A stretch of 64,000 nt of DNA, taken from NCBI RefSeq assembly GCF_019977235.1, contig NZ_AP024646.1:372001-436000 (forward strand), given 5' to 3'. Positions 24,573-32,805 of the stretch are shown here, in pieces. This DNA is from Arthrobacter sp. StoSoilB5. GTDB taxonomy: Bacteria; Actinomycetota; Actinomycetes; Actinomycetales; Micrococcaceae. The first letter of the stretch is position 1. Each line of letters opens with the position of its first letter. A program made the position numbers and the translations under genes. A model generated the notes under the pieces. The model had not been told where the DNA came from and did no database searches. It saw nothing but the letters and a program-made list of their open reading frames with translations.

Positions 24573-25489
24573 GCGTGCTGGTGTGACTCATGCTCGGAGT
24601 GGCTGACGGGTTCCAGCTGGAAAGTGCAGTGCTCGGTGTCGAAATGGCTGCCCAGGCAGGATCCCAGCTGGTCCAGGATGCTGTCCGCCCCGCTGGCATT
24701 AAGGACCTCGTCTTCCACCACAACGTGGGCGGAGAACACGGGGACCCCGGACGTGATTGTCCAGATGTGGATGTCGTGGGCCTCCACCACGCCGTCCACT
24801 GCAAGGATGTGCTCGCGGATCATGTTCACGTCCACGCCCTTGGGCGTGGCTTCCAGAAGTACGTCCACAACATCGCGGAGCAGATGCCAGGCGCGGGGGA
24901 TGATCATGAGGGCGATCAGGACGGAGGCAATGGGGTCGGCTGCGGTGAAGCCCGTGGTCATGATGACGATGGCCGCTGCAATGACAGCGATCGAGCCAAG
25001 AAGGTCCCCCAGGACTTCGAGGTAGGCCCCGCGGACGTTGAGGCTCTCCTTTTGCGCCCCTTGCAGGATCATCAGGGAGACGAGGTTGGCTACGGCGCCC
25101 AGGATCGCCGCCCACAGCATCACGTCCGTATGGATTTCGGGGGACTCCCCGAACCGGCGGATGGCCTCGATCATAATCACCACGGCGATGACGATGAGAA
25201 CCAGGGCGTTGGCCAACGCTGCCAGGACTTCGGCCCGCTGATACCCGTAAGTCCGTTGATCACTTGCCGGGCGGGTAGCGATCCAGGCAGCCATCAAGGC
25301 GATGAACACACCTGCGGCGTCGGACAACATGTGGCCGGCATCGGCCAGCAGAGCCAGCGAGCCAGAGACCAGCGCACCAACCACCTGGATGCCCACCACA
25401 CCCAAAGTGATGGCCAGGACGGCAATGAGCCGCTTCCGATGCCTGCCGGTTGCCGTTACTCCGTGGGAGTGGTTGTGATCGTGCCCCAT
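24569..25489 (-). CDS. cation diffusion facilitator, CzcD/ZitB-like
   Basis: A 306-residue metal-proton antiporter starting at ATG 25489. It has a His-rich N-terminus (GHDHNHSHG), six transmembrane helices and a C-terminal cytoplasmic domain with HDIHIWTITSG. The metal-site residues are visible as LLADAGHMLSDA in helix 2 and LEVLGDLLGSI in helix 5 (H-x3-D and D-x3-D-like positions). The C-terminal tail is again His-rich (SHSEHESHQHA). It probably exports zinc, cadmium or cobalt. The gene follows the metallopeptidase gene by 10 bases on the same strand. Confidence 0.93.
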   Translation of the reverse strand: MGHDHNHSHGVTATGRHRKRLIAVLAITLGVVGIQVVGALVSGSLALLADAGHMLSDAAGVFIALMAAWIATRPASDQRTYGYQRAEVLAALANALVLIVIAVVIMIEAIRRFGESPEIHTDVMLWAAILGAVANLVSLMILQGAQKESLNVRGAYLEVLGDLLGSIAVIAAAIVIMTTGFTAADPIASVLIALMIIPRAWHLLRDVVDVLLEATPKGVDVNMIREHILAVDGVVEAHDIHIWTITSGVPVFSAHVVVEDEVLNASGADSILDQLGSCLGSHFDTEHCTFQLEPVSHSEHESHQHA

Positions 25490-25499
25490 GCTTACAAGG

Positions 25500-26027
25500 C
25501 TAGCCCCAGCCGAGCTCATGCAGGCGGTCGTCGTCTATTCCGAAGTGGTGTGCGATCTCGTGGATCACCGTGATGGCCACTTCGTCGATGACTTCCTCGC
25601 GGGTAGAGCAGATGTCCAGGATGGGTTGGCGGAAAATGGTGATCCGGTCCGGCAACGAACCCGCTTCCCACCATGAGTCGCGTTCGGTCAACGGGACGCC
25701 CTCGTACAAGCCAAGCAATACGGTGTCCGGATCTTCGCCGGCCCGCGGGGTGTAGTCGTCCTCGATGAAGATCGCCACGTTGTCCATGGCGCTGGCGGCT
25801 TTGGGCGGGATCAGCTGCAAAGCGTCGCTCACAGCTTCTTCGAAGTCCTCCGCCGACATTTCGAACGGAGCACCGGCAGGAAAATCCGCGTCAATTCCGG
25901 GCAACCCGGCACCGCCGCTGGAAGCGTGCTCGATCGGACTGTGCACCCCGTTCCGCTCCGGAAGCGGCGAGGACGGGAGATCGCCGTCGGGAACGATGGG
26001 CAGGCCGGGAGGGAGATTCGCGGACAT
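25500..26027 (-). CDS. minimal zincin-type metallopeptidase family protein
   Basis: A 175-residue protein. The C-terminus carries the extended zinc motif HEIAHHFGIDDDRLHELGW (HExxHxxGxxD). The middle contains FEEAVSDALQLIP and NVAIFIEDDY, characteristic of the short family known as DUF1025 or zinicin-like metallopeptidases. An extra low-complexity N-terminus of about 50 residues precedes the domain. The substrate is unknown. It lies directly upstream of the metal exporter gene and is probably co-transcribed with it. Confidence 0.88.
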   Translation of the reverse strand: MSANLPPGLPIVPDGDLPSSPLPERNGVHSPIEHASSGGAGLPGIDADFPAGAPFEMSAEDFEEAVSDALQLIPPKAASAMDNVAIFIEDDYTPRAGEDPDTVLLGLYEGVPLTERDSWWEAGSLPDRITIFRQPILDICSTREEVIDEVAITVIHEIAHHFGIDDDRLHELGWG

Positions 26028-26184
26028 GATCCGACTCTAGTCCCAACAAGGTACATTGACGCCCTGGAGCTGATACTCGCTGGTGCACCGTCCCCTGGTC
26101 ATGCTGAACTGTTCGAATGCGACCTCGTCGAACGGCATTCCGTAGGCCAGCCCCGCATCTCACCAACGAACGAACAGGAACCGC

Positions 26185-27108
26185 ATGACCGCCACTCCTA
26201 CCTCCGCTCCCGAGCCCCTCGACGTCGTCGTGGTGGGTGAGGCGCTCATCGACATCGTGGAGTCGCCCGATGGGGAGATCGAATATCCCGGAGGCTCACC
26301 GGCCAACGTTGCCTACGGACTCGGCCGACTGGATGTGAAGGCGGGCCTGCTCACCGCCATCGGACGGGACCAACGGGGCGACGCCATTGCCGCACACCTT
26401 CAAGGCGCCGGCGTAGTACTGCTGCCCGGATCAAAGTCGCTGGGCAAGACGGCGACGGCGACCGCCCGGATCGCTGCCGACGGTTCGGCTGAGTACACGT
26501 TCGAGATTGATTGGGCACTTGCTCCGCTCGCGCTGCCATATGCCCCAAAAATCCTGCACACAGGTTCGATCGCCACATTCCTTGAACCTGGGGCCAGCGT
26601 TGTCCGGAGCCTGTTGGAGCAAGCGCAGGGCGGCTGCATGATTACCTACGATCCCAACATCCGCGCTGCCCTCCTCGGCAGCCACCATGAGGCGCTTTCA
26701 CTGTTCGAAGAGTTGGTGCCATTGACGGACGTCGTAAAAATGAGCGCGCACGACGCCCGCTGGCTGTACCCGGGCAAGGAGCTCGAGGAAACTGCGGGTC
26801 ACCTCCTGGCCCTTGGCACTGGACTCGCCGTAGTGACCCAGGGCTCCAGCGGTTCGCTCATGGCAACCCGGCACATCCAACTCACCGTACCCGCCATCCC
26901 CTCGGACGTGGCCGATACCATCGGCGCCGGGGATTCATACATGTCGGCGCTCATTATGGGACTGCTCCTGCGTGGCAGCGACGGTCTAGCGCCCACGGTC
27001 CTGGAACGGATCGGCACCACGGCATCCATGGCGGCATCCATTACCGTGGGCCGCCCAGGCGCCAATCCGCCCACGCACCGTGAGCTCCTTGCGAGTATGG
27101 CCCGCTAG
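26185..27108 (+). CDS. PfkB-family sugar kinase, probable fructokinase
   Basis: A 307-residue ribokinase-fold enzyme. The first PfkB signature region (EYPGGSPANVAYGLGRLD) and the second (DTIGAGDSYMSALIMG, with the catalytic Asp) are intact. The substrate pocket pattern resembles fructokinases, but the exact sugar cannot be fixed. It transfers phosphate from ATP to a sugar hydroxyl in the cytoplasm. AGGA lies upstream of the start. The stop lies one base from the stop of the convergent EamA exporter. The gene appears monocistronic. Confidence 0.88.
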   Translation: MTATPTSAPEPLDVVVVGEALIDIVESPDGEIEYPGGSPANVAYGLGRLDVKAGLLTAIGRDQRGDAIAAHLQGAGVVLLPGSKSLGKTATATARIAADGSAEYTFEIDWALAPLALPYAPKILHTGSIATFLEPGASVVRSLLEQAQGGCMITYDPNIRAALLGSHHEALSLFEELVPLTDVVKMSAHDARWLYPGKELEETAGHLLALGTGLAVVTQGSSGSLMATRHIQLTVPAIPSDVADTIGAGDSYMSALIMGLLLRGSDGLAPTVLERIGTTASMAASITVGRPGANPPTHRELLASMAR

Positions 27109-27109
27109 C

Positions 27110-28093
27110 TCACTTTGCAGTGCGCCGGACAACCCTTGGCGTGCGCCGGGCAACCCTTGGCGTGCGCCGGGTCAGCGCCACGCCGATCAAGCACACCACG
27201 CCACCGATCAGTCCCCAGATGGTCGGGACTTCCTGAAGTACGGCCCAGGAGATCAGGATGGTGGTGCCGGGGACCAGGTACGTCGTGGCGGCCAGTTTCC
27301 CGGCCGAGATCAAGGACAGCGCGTACGCCCATGTTGTGAAGGCGATGGCGGTGGGAAAGATGCCCAGATAGACCAAGCCGAGTGTGGCCGGCAGCGGCGC
27401 TGACTGGACTTCCGCGATCAATTGCCCTGTCCACGGGAGGCAGCAAACAGCGCCCACCATGATGCCGAACCACGTGGCTTGCCCGGCCGTAAACTTCCGA
27501 AGGACCGGCTTCTGGAGGATCGCGCTTACAGAGGCGAGCACGGCGGCAAGCAAGCACAACAACACCCCGGCGACATCCGCCGTCGAACGCTGTCCCGAGC
27601 CGAGGGCGATCATCGCCACGCCACCGAACGCAACGGCACTGCCAATCAGAAGCCACCGCGGGAAGCCTTCTTTGAGGACCACTCCGGCGAGGACTGCGAT
27701 GAGGATCGGCGAGACGTTGATCAGCATGGCGCTGGTGCCGGCGTCGAGCATGTGTTCCGCGGCGTTCAAAGCCACGTTATAGCCGCCGAACCACATCACG
27801 CCGTACGCCACGATGGGCAACCATTCCTTGCCGCGCGGCCAGACTTTCAAGGTGGGCAGCACCACGATTCCAAGAACGACGGCGGCAACCGCCAACCGTC
27901 CGAGCGTCAAGGAGCCGGGGGAGAAGCTCGGGCCAACAGCCCGGATGCCAACGAACGCAGAGGCCCACAGGACCACGGTGACGACGACGGCGGCGATGCC
28001 AAGTTTGCTGATGGGAGCAACAGGCGCGGGGGTGTTGCGCGAGTGCACGCCCGGGGACGGCTGGCCGGGTTCGGCCGGGGTGGTGGTTGTCAT
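27110..28093 (-). CDS. EamA/DMT-family transporter
   Basis: A 327-residue inner-membrane protein with ten predicted helices in two EamA repeats, the first starting near ISKLGIAAVVVTVVLWASAF and the second near VLLCLLAAVLASVSAIL. Such proteins export amino acids or other small metabolites; the substrate is unknown. The C-terminal tail repeats the motif RRTPRVA/RRTPRVV/RRTAK, encoded by a 21-base tandem duplication at 27120-27173. The insertion stays in frame and adds positive charges on the presumed cytoplasmic side. Confidence 0.9.
   Translation of the reverse strand: MTTTTPAEPGQPSPGVHSRNTPAPVAPISKLGIAAVVVTVVLWASAFVGIRAVGPSFSPGSLTLGRLAVAAVVLGIVVLPTLKVWPRGKEWLPIVAYGVMWFGGYNVALNAAEHMLDAGTSAMLINVSPILIAVLAGVVLKEGFPRWLLIGSAVAFGGVAMIALGSGQRSTADVAGVLLCLLAAVLASVSAILQKPVLRKFTAGQATWFGIMVGAVCCLPWTGQLIAEVQSAPLPATLGLVYLGIFPTAIAFTTWAYALSLISAGKLAATTYLVPGTTILISWAVLQEVPTIWGLIGGVVCLIGVALTRRTPRVARRTPRVVRRTAK
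27120..27173. repeat. 21-bp in-frame tandem repeat at the end of the EamA gene
   Basis: GTGCGCCGG(A/G)CAACCCTTGGC occurs at 27120-27140 and 27141-27161, followed by a partial third copy. The period is a multiple of three, so the transporter frame is kept. Confidence 0.9.
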
Positions 28094-28196
28094 AGAGCCA
28101 ATCTAGTCCCGGGGCGGCTGGCTGGGCTGGCGGTTTTCGGACGCGTCACGGCAAGAAACTGCCAATGTTTGACGACGTGCAGTTCACCGCTTTACC

Positions 28197-28229
28197 TTAT
28201 CGATGATCGATGTTAACGAATTTCGATAA
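28197..28229. promoter_or_regulatory. dyad upstream of the DUF2975/HTH operon
   Basis: TTATCGA (28197-28203) and TCGATAA (28223-28229) form a perfect inverted repeat around a 19-base core that contains a further GATCGAT. The site ends 14 bases before the start of the membrane-protein gene and overlaps its ribosome-binding region. It may be the operator for the small HTH regulator encoded as the second gene. Confidence 0.4.
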
Positions 28230-28243
28230 CTGGTGGGGGAATT

Positions 28244-28879
28244 ATGGGTTTACGAGGAAACATCGCAGAGTCGCTGGCGCGCGTGCGGGTGCTTTCGAGA
28301 GTGGATTCGGCAGTGCTCATTGTTGTCTCGGTGGCGGTGGGTATTGCCACATCCGTTTCGACTGTATCGGCGATCATCAGCAATGGCGCCGGAGAGGTGG
28401 TCCTGCGGCTGCCCCTGGACCCGTCCATCCCGGAGCCGGAAACACTCCGCCTGGGTGCCGTGGGACGCTACTCACAAATGCAGGTGACCGTTCCTGCCCT
28501 CCCGGAATATGAGGCTTCCATGCTGGGGTGGTCGGCGACCATGAACCTGGTCGCGGTCCTCTGCGTTGTTTCCCTTCTGGTCCTGCTGGCATATCGGCTC
28601 ACGAGCAAGGTTCTCTTCGCCCCGCACACCGCTGCGGTCGTTGGACTTGCCGGTGCGCTCCTGGCCATCTCCGGGAGCGCCGCCCAGATCCTCGATTCCA
28701 CCGCCAAGTACCGGCTGGCAGAACAGCTCGGAGCCATGCCGGGGAGCGCCGATGAAACCTTGGTGTACATCGCGGAGTTCAACCCCACATCCTTGGTGGC
28801 TGGCGCCGCACTCGTGTTGCTGGCGGGCGTGTTCCAGTTCGGCCGGAGCCTGCAGCGTGACACTGAAGGCCTTGTCTGA
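28244..28879 (+). CDS. DUF2975-type membrane protein
   Basis: A 211-residue protein with four hydrophobic segments (about residues 20-45, 98-118, 128-150 and 178-198). It is paired with a 73-residue Cro-like regulator whose ATG overlaps its stop. This membrane-protein plus mini-HTH layout is typical of DUF2975/YozG pairs in Firmicutes and Actinobacteria, whose role is not established. A long non-cytoplasmic loop of about 50 residues after the first helix is unusual for a transporter and suggests a sensing role; that is inference. Confidence 0.75.
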   Translation: MGLRGNIAESLARVRVLSRVDSAVLIVVSVAVGIATSVSTVSAIISNGAGEVVLRLPLDPSIPEPETLRLGAVGRYSQMQVTVPALPEYEASMLGWSATMNLVAVLCVVSLLVLLAYRLTSKVLFAPHTAAVVGLAGALLAISGSAAQILDSTAKYRLAEQLGAMPGSADETLVYIAEFNPTSLVAGAALVLLAGVFQFGRSLQRDTEGLV

Positions 28880-29100
28880 TGCCGGCCGAAGAAACGATCG
28901 CCATTCACTGCAAGCTGGACGAGTTGCTGGAGCTCCGCGGTATGACCCTGACGGAACTGAGTCGTCGCGTGGGGGTGAGCCTCGTCAATCTGTCCGTTCT
29001 CAAGAATGACCGGGCAAAGGCGATCCGGTTCTCTACGCTCACAGCCATCTGCGAGGCGCTCGATTGCCAGGTCGGCGACCTCCTTGAGCATGTCCCGTAG
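28879..29100 (+). CDS. small Cro/YozG-type HTH regulator
   Basis: A 73-residue protein made almost entirely of a helix-turn-helix domain: LDELLELRGMTLTELSRRVG, then VSLVNLSVLKNDRAKAIRFST, ending in LDCQVGDLLEHVP. The final motif is characteristic of YozG-like regulators paired with DUF2975 proteins. It starts at the overlapping TGATG of the upstream gene, so translation is coupled. It probably autoregulates the operon through the dyad at 28197. Confidence 0.9.
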   Translation: MPAEETIAIHCKLDELLELRGMTLTELSRRVGVSLVNLSVLKNDRAKAIRFSTLTAICEALDCQVGDLLEHVP

Positions 29101-29243
29101 ACACTATTTCAGGGGCGTGCAGACCTCGATTTGGGAATATCGCCATCTATGCTCTAAAGTTTTAGAGTCCAGTTCGGACGGGTGAGAACCGAAAAGAACG
29201 CATAAAGTGTTGTTTTTCCTCGCATAATCCGAATTGAGTTCAG

Positions 29244-29316
29244 GCCCCCATCGTCTAGCGGCCTAGGACACCGCCCTTTCACGGCGGCGGCACGGGTTCG
29301 AATCCCGTTGGGGGTA
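29244..29316 (+). tRNA. tRNA-Glu (TTC)
   Basis: A 73-base cloverleaf. The acceptor GCCCCCA pairs with TGGGGGT (first pair G-U). The anticodon loop is CTTTCAC and the T arm CGGGTTCGAATCCCG. CCA is not encoded. CATAAT at 29223-29228 is a plausible -10 element. It is the first of a three-tRNA cluster. Confidence 0.97.
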
Positions 29317-29401
29317 CGCAAGGCAAGTGGTAAATCGGATGAAAAAAGTCTGGTAAGCTAGAAGCCTTGAAAAAAACGCGGTAGAGATACTGCAAACGCA
29401 A

Positions 29402-29475
29402 GGCCCTGTAGCGCAGTTGGTTAGCGCGCCGCCCTGTCACGGCGGAGGTCGCGGGTTCAAGTCCCGTCAGGGTCG
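29402..29475 (+). tRNA. tRNA-Asp (GTC)
   Basis: A 74-base cloverleaf. The acceptor GGCCCTG pairs with CAGGGTC, the anticodon loop is CTGTCAC, and the T arm is GCGGGTTCAAGTCCCGT. CCA is not encoded. It lies 85 bases after tRNA-Glu. Confidence 0.97.
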
Positions 29476-29523
29476 CTCTGAGCGCCGGAAGTAATTTCGG
29501 TTCTCAAGGTGACTTGTCACCTA

Positions 29524-29599
29524 GGCTCTGTAGCTCAGTTGGTAGAGCGTTCGACTGAAAATCGAAAGGTCACCGGATCGACGCCGGTCGGAGCCACCA
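29524..29599 (+). tRNA. tRNA-Phe (GAA)
   Basis: A 76-base gene including an encoded CCA. The acceptor GGCTCTG pairs with CGGAGCC, the anticodon loop is CTGAAAA, and the T arm is CCGGATCGACGCCGG. It is the last tRNA before a terminator and before a gene-poor, decayed region. Its 3' end would be a natural integration site, but I found no second copy of it in the window. Confidence 0.97.
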
Positions 29600-29602
29600 G
29601 CG

Positions 29603-29647
29603 AAAACCCCGCAGTTCCCAGTAACACTGGGGATTGGCGGGGTTTTT
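29603..29647 (+). terminator. rho-independent terminator of the tRNA cluster
   Basis: AAAACCCCGC pairs with GCGGGGTTTT and a T-run follows. A second small stem (CCCAGT/ACTGGG) fills the loop. It begins four bases after the CCA of tRNA-Phe. Confidence 0.88.
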
Positions 29648-29813
29648 CTTTACTCCGACTGCGTACAGAAGCCAGCCTGGATCGGATCCAATCGGGAAAA
29701 ATCGGAACCGCAGCCCTGGTATTCCCTTGGTAGAGCCTCGAGGTCGCCCGCGCTCGGATCTGTTGCCACGCAAACATGTATTGAGCACAAAGTGCATTCT
29801 TCGGCAGGCCGTG

Positions 29814-30113
29814 TCATTCAGTGCCAAGGTCCCTCCACCCCGTCATAGCATTCAGTTCATCGTCAAGGTCAGTCACTGGTTGGACGGGATGTTCACTCAA
29901 CCAGGTGAGGATTGGTACCAGGTAGATGTTCAGCACGCGAGCCCGGATCGTAGACTCCAGCTCGGCAATATTTCGGATACCGTCTATCGGTGGAATCCTG
30001 ATCAGGCCTCCGTGAGCGTAGTCAGAGCGTGCATCGTACCAACTAATCAGCTGCGTCCACTCGGAACACGGCTGCCCGTGTTCGTAGTTTCCGATCTGGA
30101 GGCTCTGTAGCAC
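29814..30113 (-). pseudogene. probable C-terminal remnant of a HEPN-like protein
   Basis: A 99-residue frame with protein-like composition: WYDARSDYAHGGLIRIPP, then VLNIYLVPILTWLSEHPVQPVTDLDDEL. The RSDYAHG segment fits the R-x4-6-H pattern of HEPN ribonuclease-type domains. The N-terminal half expected for such a protein is missing and no good ribosome site is seen. It therefore looks like the tail of a decayed gene in the stretch next to tRNA-Phe. The assignment is tentative. Confidence 0.4.
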
Positions 30114-30532
30114 TCTACGATGATTATTCTTCGTTGGGTCCTTTGTCAGCGCCTCGCAGGCTTCACGATCACGGCCCGCCGGTGATAGCGCCTAAGGTAC
30201 CGTACGGGTTCAGGAATATTAAATATGTTTCAACGCTCCCCCGACTAGCAGGGAGGAGGGGTCTTCGTGCGCGGAGCCGTCGCACTACGGGCAGCAAGCT
30301 GCTTCGGCTGCGGCACACCCCACGTTGGAGGACCTGTAACTCGACGAACCCTCAACCCGGGCGCTCAGGCGAGGACCTATAGGTCAATGCAATCCGTGGT
30401 CGACGCAGGGCATTCCGTGGCTATGAAGCCCAGCAGGTCTACCAGGGGATTCGAGCGGTATCCCATGAATGTAGGGCCGTTTTTCCTGATTTTGGGCAGA
30501 CTTCTCCCTACCCTTCAGTAAGGCGCGTTTCG
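30114..30532. other. gap without recognisable gene
   Basis: About 420 bases in which the open frames have no protein-like composition, plausible ribosome sites or motifs. I see no tRNA or hairpin of note. Base composition is slightly less GC-rich than the flanking genes, in keeping with a decayed accessory segment. Confidence 0.5.
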
Positions 30533-30688
30533 CTATTTGCTTTGCTTGTTCTTCGCCTTGGCCAACCGGACAGTGCGTTCGTTCACGCGGTCGGAGACCA
30601 TGGGAAGAAGTTTGAGCACGAAGTGCCCAATCGCGACAAGCAGCGCAGGTGCGAACAGGTGTCCAGCAGAATCTGCAAGAACCTCCAT
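30533..30688 (-). CDS. possible 51-residue membrane peptide
   Basis: Starting at ATG 30688 with GGGGAGG about eight bases upstream, the frame gives one hydrophobic helix (HLFAPALLVAIGHFVLKLLP) followed by a basic tail ending in KAKNKQSK. It resembles small single-pass proteins of mobile elements, but I do not recognise a family. The open frame extends upstream to 30865, and that part is not protein-like. Confidence is low because of the size and the decayed surroundings. Confidence 0.4.
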   Translation of the reverse strand: MEVLADSAGHLFAPALLVAIGHFVLKLLPMVSDRVNERTVRLAKAKNKQSK

Positions 30689-30782
30689 GGGCGCGACCTC
30701 CCCTTCAGGTGGTGTGTCCACAAACAGATCCGCACGTTGACCACAACGGGTCGTTGCGGAATTTGGGGCGCACGAGGGCATG

Positions 30783-30808
30783 AAAAAAGCCGGCTGAAAA
30801 GACCGGCT
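30783..30808 (-). terminator. minus-strand rho-independent terminator
   Basis: Read on the minus strand, AGCCGG, a 9-base loop region and CCGGCT are followed by TTTTTT. It would stop transcription coming from the right. No intact minus-strand gene is seen within 1.2 kb, so it may be left from a lost gene. Confidence 0.7.
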
Positions 30809-31264
30809 GGGTTGGCATACTTCTCCAACTATCTTCAATTTACAGGACAAACCCGTGCAGAGCATTCTAGGTGCCCACCTGGGCAGACCTCGAGCAAAAA
30901 ATGCGGAACGGCTCCCACCGCGGCATGAGTAGAGCCGTGGCGGCGGAGTCAGCCTGCGTCCCGAACCCCCAGGCCCTAGCTAGTAGTGGTGCCGCCATCA
31001 GGACTGGAGGGCACGGGCTTCGTCAGACGTTCGTGTCTCAGGTCTGGCTCCATTCGATATGAGCACGACGAAACTCGGGATGCGCCGCGATGCAGCGCGT
31101 AACGCTCGAAAACCTAAAGGTTTATGAGACACCTGTGGTCCGCATCCCCAAGCGCCTAGCAGCGGAACGCGGAGCATGGAATCCCGGGACTTTTCTCCAC
31201 ACCGGCTTGTCTCGATAAGTCGTCTCACCGCAAAGTGTCTCCATCGTCCGAGGTATGGGAGTTA
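30809..31264. other. gap without recognisable gene
   Basis: About 450 bases with no convincing coding frame on either strand, and no RNA gene or repeat that I can see. It precedes the broken recombinase gene and belongs to the same decayed stretch. Confidence 0.5.
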
Positions 31265-31860
31265 ATGAGGCAGAATGGCGGGATGAGGATGCTCGGGTAC
31301 ACGCGAGTCAGTACGGCCGTCCATGATGCGCAGCTGCAGCTCGACGCGCCCTTGTCTGTTGGTGTGCAGAAGCGGGATGTATTCGCGGATGTGACCTCGG
31401 GGAGCAGGACTGCCGTAGAGCGGCCGGGGATGAAGAGGCTTCTCGACTATGCCGAGACGGGGACACCTTAGGAGTGTGGCCGGTTGACCGTCTGGGCAGG
31501 TCCTTGATCGATGTGCTCAATACTGTGAACCTGCTGCAGGACAGGGGAGTGGCGATGCGTTCCCTTTCAGATGGGATTGACCCGGCCACCAGCACGGGCC
31601 GGCTCATGCTGAATATGCTGGCTACTTTGGCGGACTATGAACGCGAGCTGATCACCGAACGTGTGAACGCCGGTATCGCCGCCGCTAGAGGGAGGGGGAC
31701 CAGGTTCGGCCGCCTGTTGTGGAGCCGTCAGTGGTTGCGGGCAAACTCGAGATTGCGGAGCAGGAACGGGCCAAGGGGCATACAGCAGAACAGGCCGCCC
31801 AGCTGGTTGGGTGGAGTCGGGCGACCCTCTACCGGCATCAACGGGCGCAAAGGGACTTAA
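31265..31860 (+). pseudogene. serine recombinase (resolvase/invertase family), frameshifted
   Basis: The resolvase domain is readable across three frames. It starts MLGYTRVSTAVHDAQLQL near 31283 (catalytic Ser in TRVST) and runs to GMKRLLDYAETG, where a frame change near 31460-31471 creates a TAG. It continues VDRLGRSLIDVLNTVNLLQ through LATLADYERELITERVNAG to GTRFGR, where a missing base near 31714-31720 shifts it again. The C-terminal helix-turn-helix (HTAEQAAQLVGWSRATLYRH) lies in the third frame. It was a DNA invertase or transposon resolvase and should now be inactive. Confidence 0.9.
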
Positions 31861-32073
31861 GGCTGACCTGCCAGGCTAATGGGTATGAGTGCAGGCCAAA
31901 GTCCACCGAGCTGGACATCAATCCCTGCGGTTCAATTCAGCGATCACCGCTGGATCCGCGTCTTCTCGAAGCGGAACGACCGAGGCAAGCCAGAGCCTGG
32001 CTTCCTGCATGAGGCCCGGAATGTCTGCCTTGCAGAAGTCAGCGTGCCGCAAAACTCCATGCATCGTCATTTC

Positions 32074-32805
32074 TCAAGCCGCATTCAGCACTTCAGTCAT
32101 TCGATCCGGGTCAGGAATGCGGATAGTGCGGAACTGTCCCGGTTCATACTCGTCCAGCGGCACGATGTGCTGCAGTGACAAAGCGGGCCACACTTTGCCG
32201 TGCGCAGAACCGCTCGCTGCACGCCAGATGCCCTCGAGAACGTCCGGATCGAAGCTAATTTCCGGTGCAGCGGCACGTAGGACCGTGAGGTGATTTGGCC
32301 TCTTCAGGGTGCTTTCAGGGAAGTTTTCCGATGCTCGACTGACCAGACGCTCATCCAGGTCACTGATGAGCTTCTTTCGGTCATGGCCAGCGACGCTCTT
32401 TCTGTGTTCCTCGTAATCCCAGCGAATAAGAGCTAAATGGCGGCGGGCGCATTCTTTTGCTGTCTCTCCGGATGACATCCAGACTGCTTGCGATGACGCT
32501 TCCATAGCGGCTCGCGCGAGGGTGAACGCCGGCCTGAATGTATGCGTCACTTCATGCTCTGGGTGGAACTTCAAGGGGGCAACCATATTGGCCCAGATCA
32601 GAAGATGCTCCACGGCAGCGGTGAGATAGGAACGATGCCAGTCCGAGGCCTTCTCATACGGGTAGAAAGCATTGATCTGTGCAAAGTTGGAACTCGGGCT
32701 CGGGCCCGGAGTTCCTGTGAGCATGTGATGAGCCAAGCGAGCCTTGTGCGCAACTTCAGTCCAGGCGAGCGAAGTTGCTTCATCTACCGGTATTCGTTTG
32801 TCCAT
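32074..32805 (-). CDS. hypothetical helical protein with a HEPN-like motif
   Basis: An intact 243-residue protein, nearly all alpha-helical. The second half of the N-terminal domain has PAFTLARAAMEASSQAVWMS and RRHLALIRWDYEEHRKS. The C-terminal part has EGIWRAASGSAHGKVWPALS, where Arg and His six residues apart fit the R-x4-6-H active motif of HEPN domains. I cannot name the family. It sits alone between the broken recombinase and a gene-poor gap, with lower GC than its neighbours, so it was probably acquired. A role in defence or RNA cleavage is speculation. Confidence 0.65.
   Translation of the reverse strand: MDKRIPVDEATSLAWTEVAHKARLAHHMLTGTPGPSPSSNFAQINAFYPYEKASDWHRSYLTAAVEHLLIWANMVAPLKFHPEHEVTHTFRPAFTLARAAMEASSQAVWMSSGETAKECARRHLALIRWDYEEHRKSVAGHDRKKLISDLDERLVSRASENFPESTLKRPNHLTVLRAAAPEISFDPDVLEGIWRAASGSAHGKVWPALSLQHIVPLDEYEPGQFRTIRIPDPDRMTEVLNAA

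Noticed and set aside
28159..28175. TGCCAATGTTTGA at 28160 shared with the IS target duplications at 12982 and 14378
   Set aside because: Only 13 bases match and the flanks differ. There is no palindrome at 28160, so chance or a weak common motif is as likely as a mobile repeat.
30541..30928. Plus-strand frame over the possible 51-residue membrane peptide
   Set aside because: Its composition is not protein-like. The minus-strand reading has a hydrophobic helix and a ribosome site.
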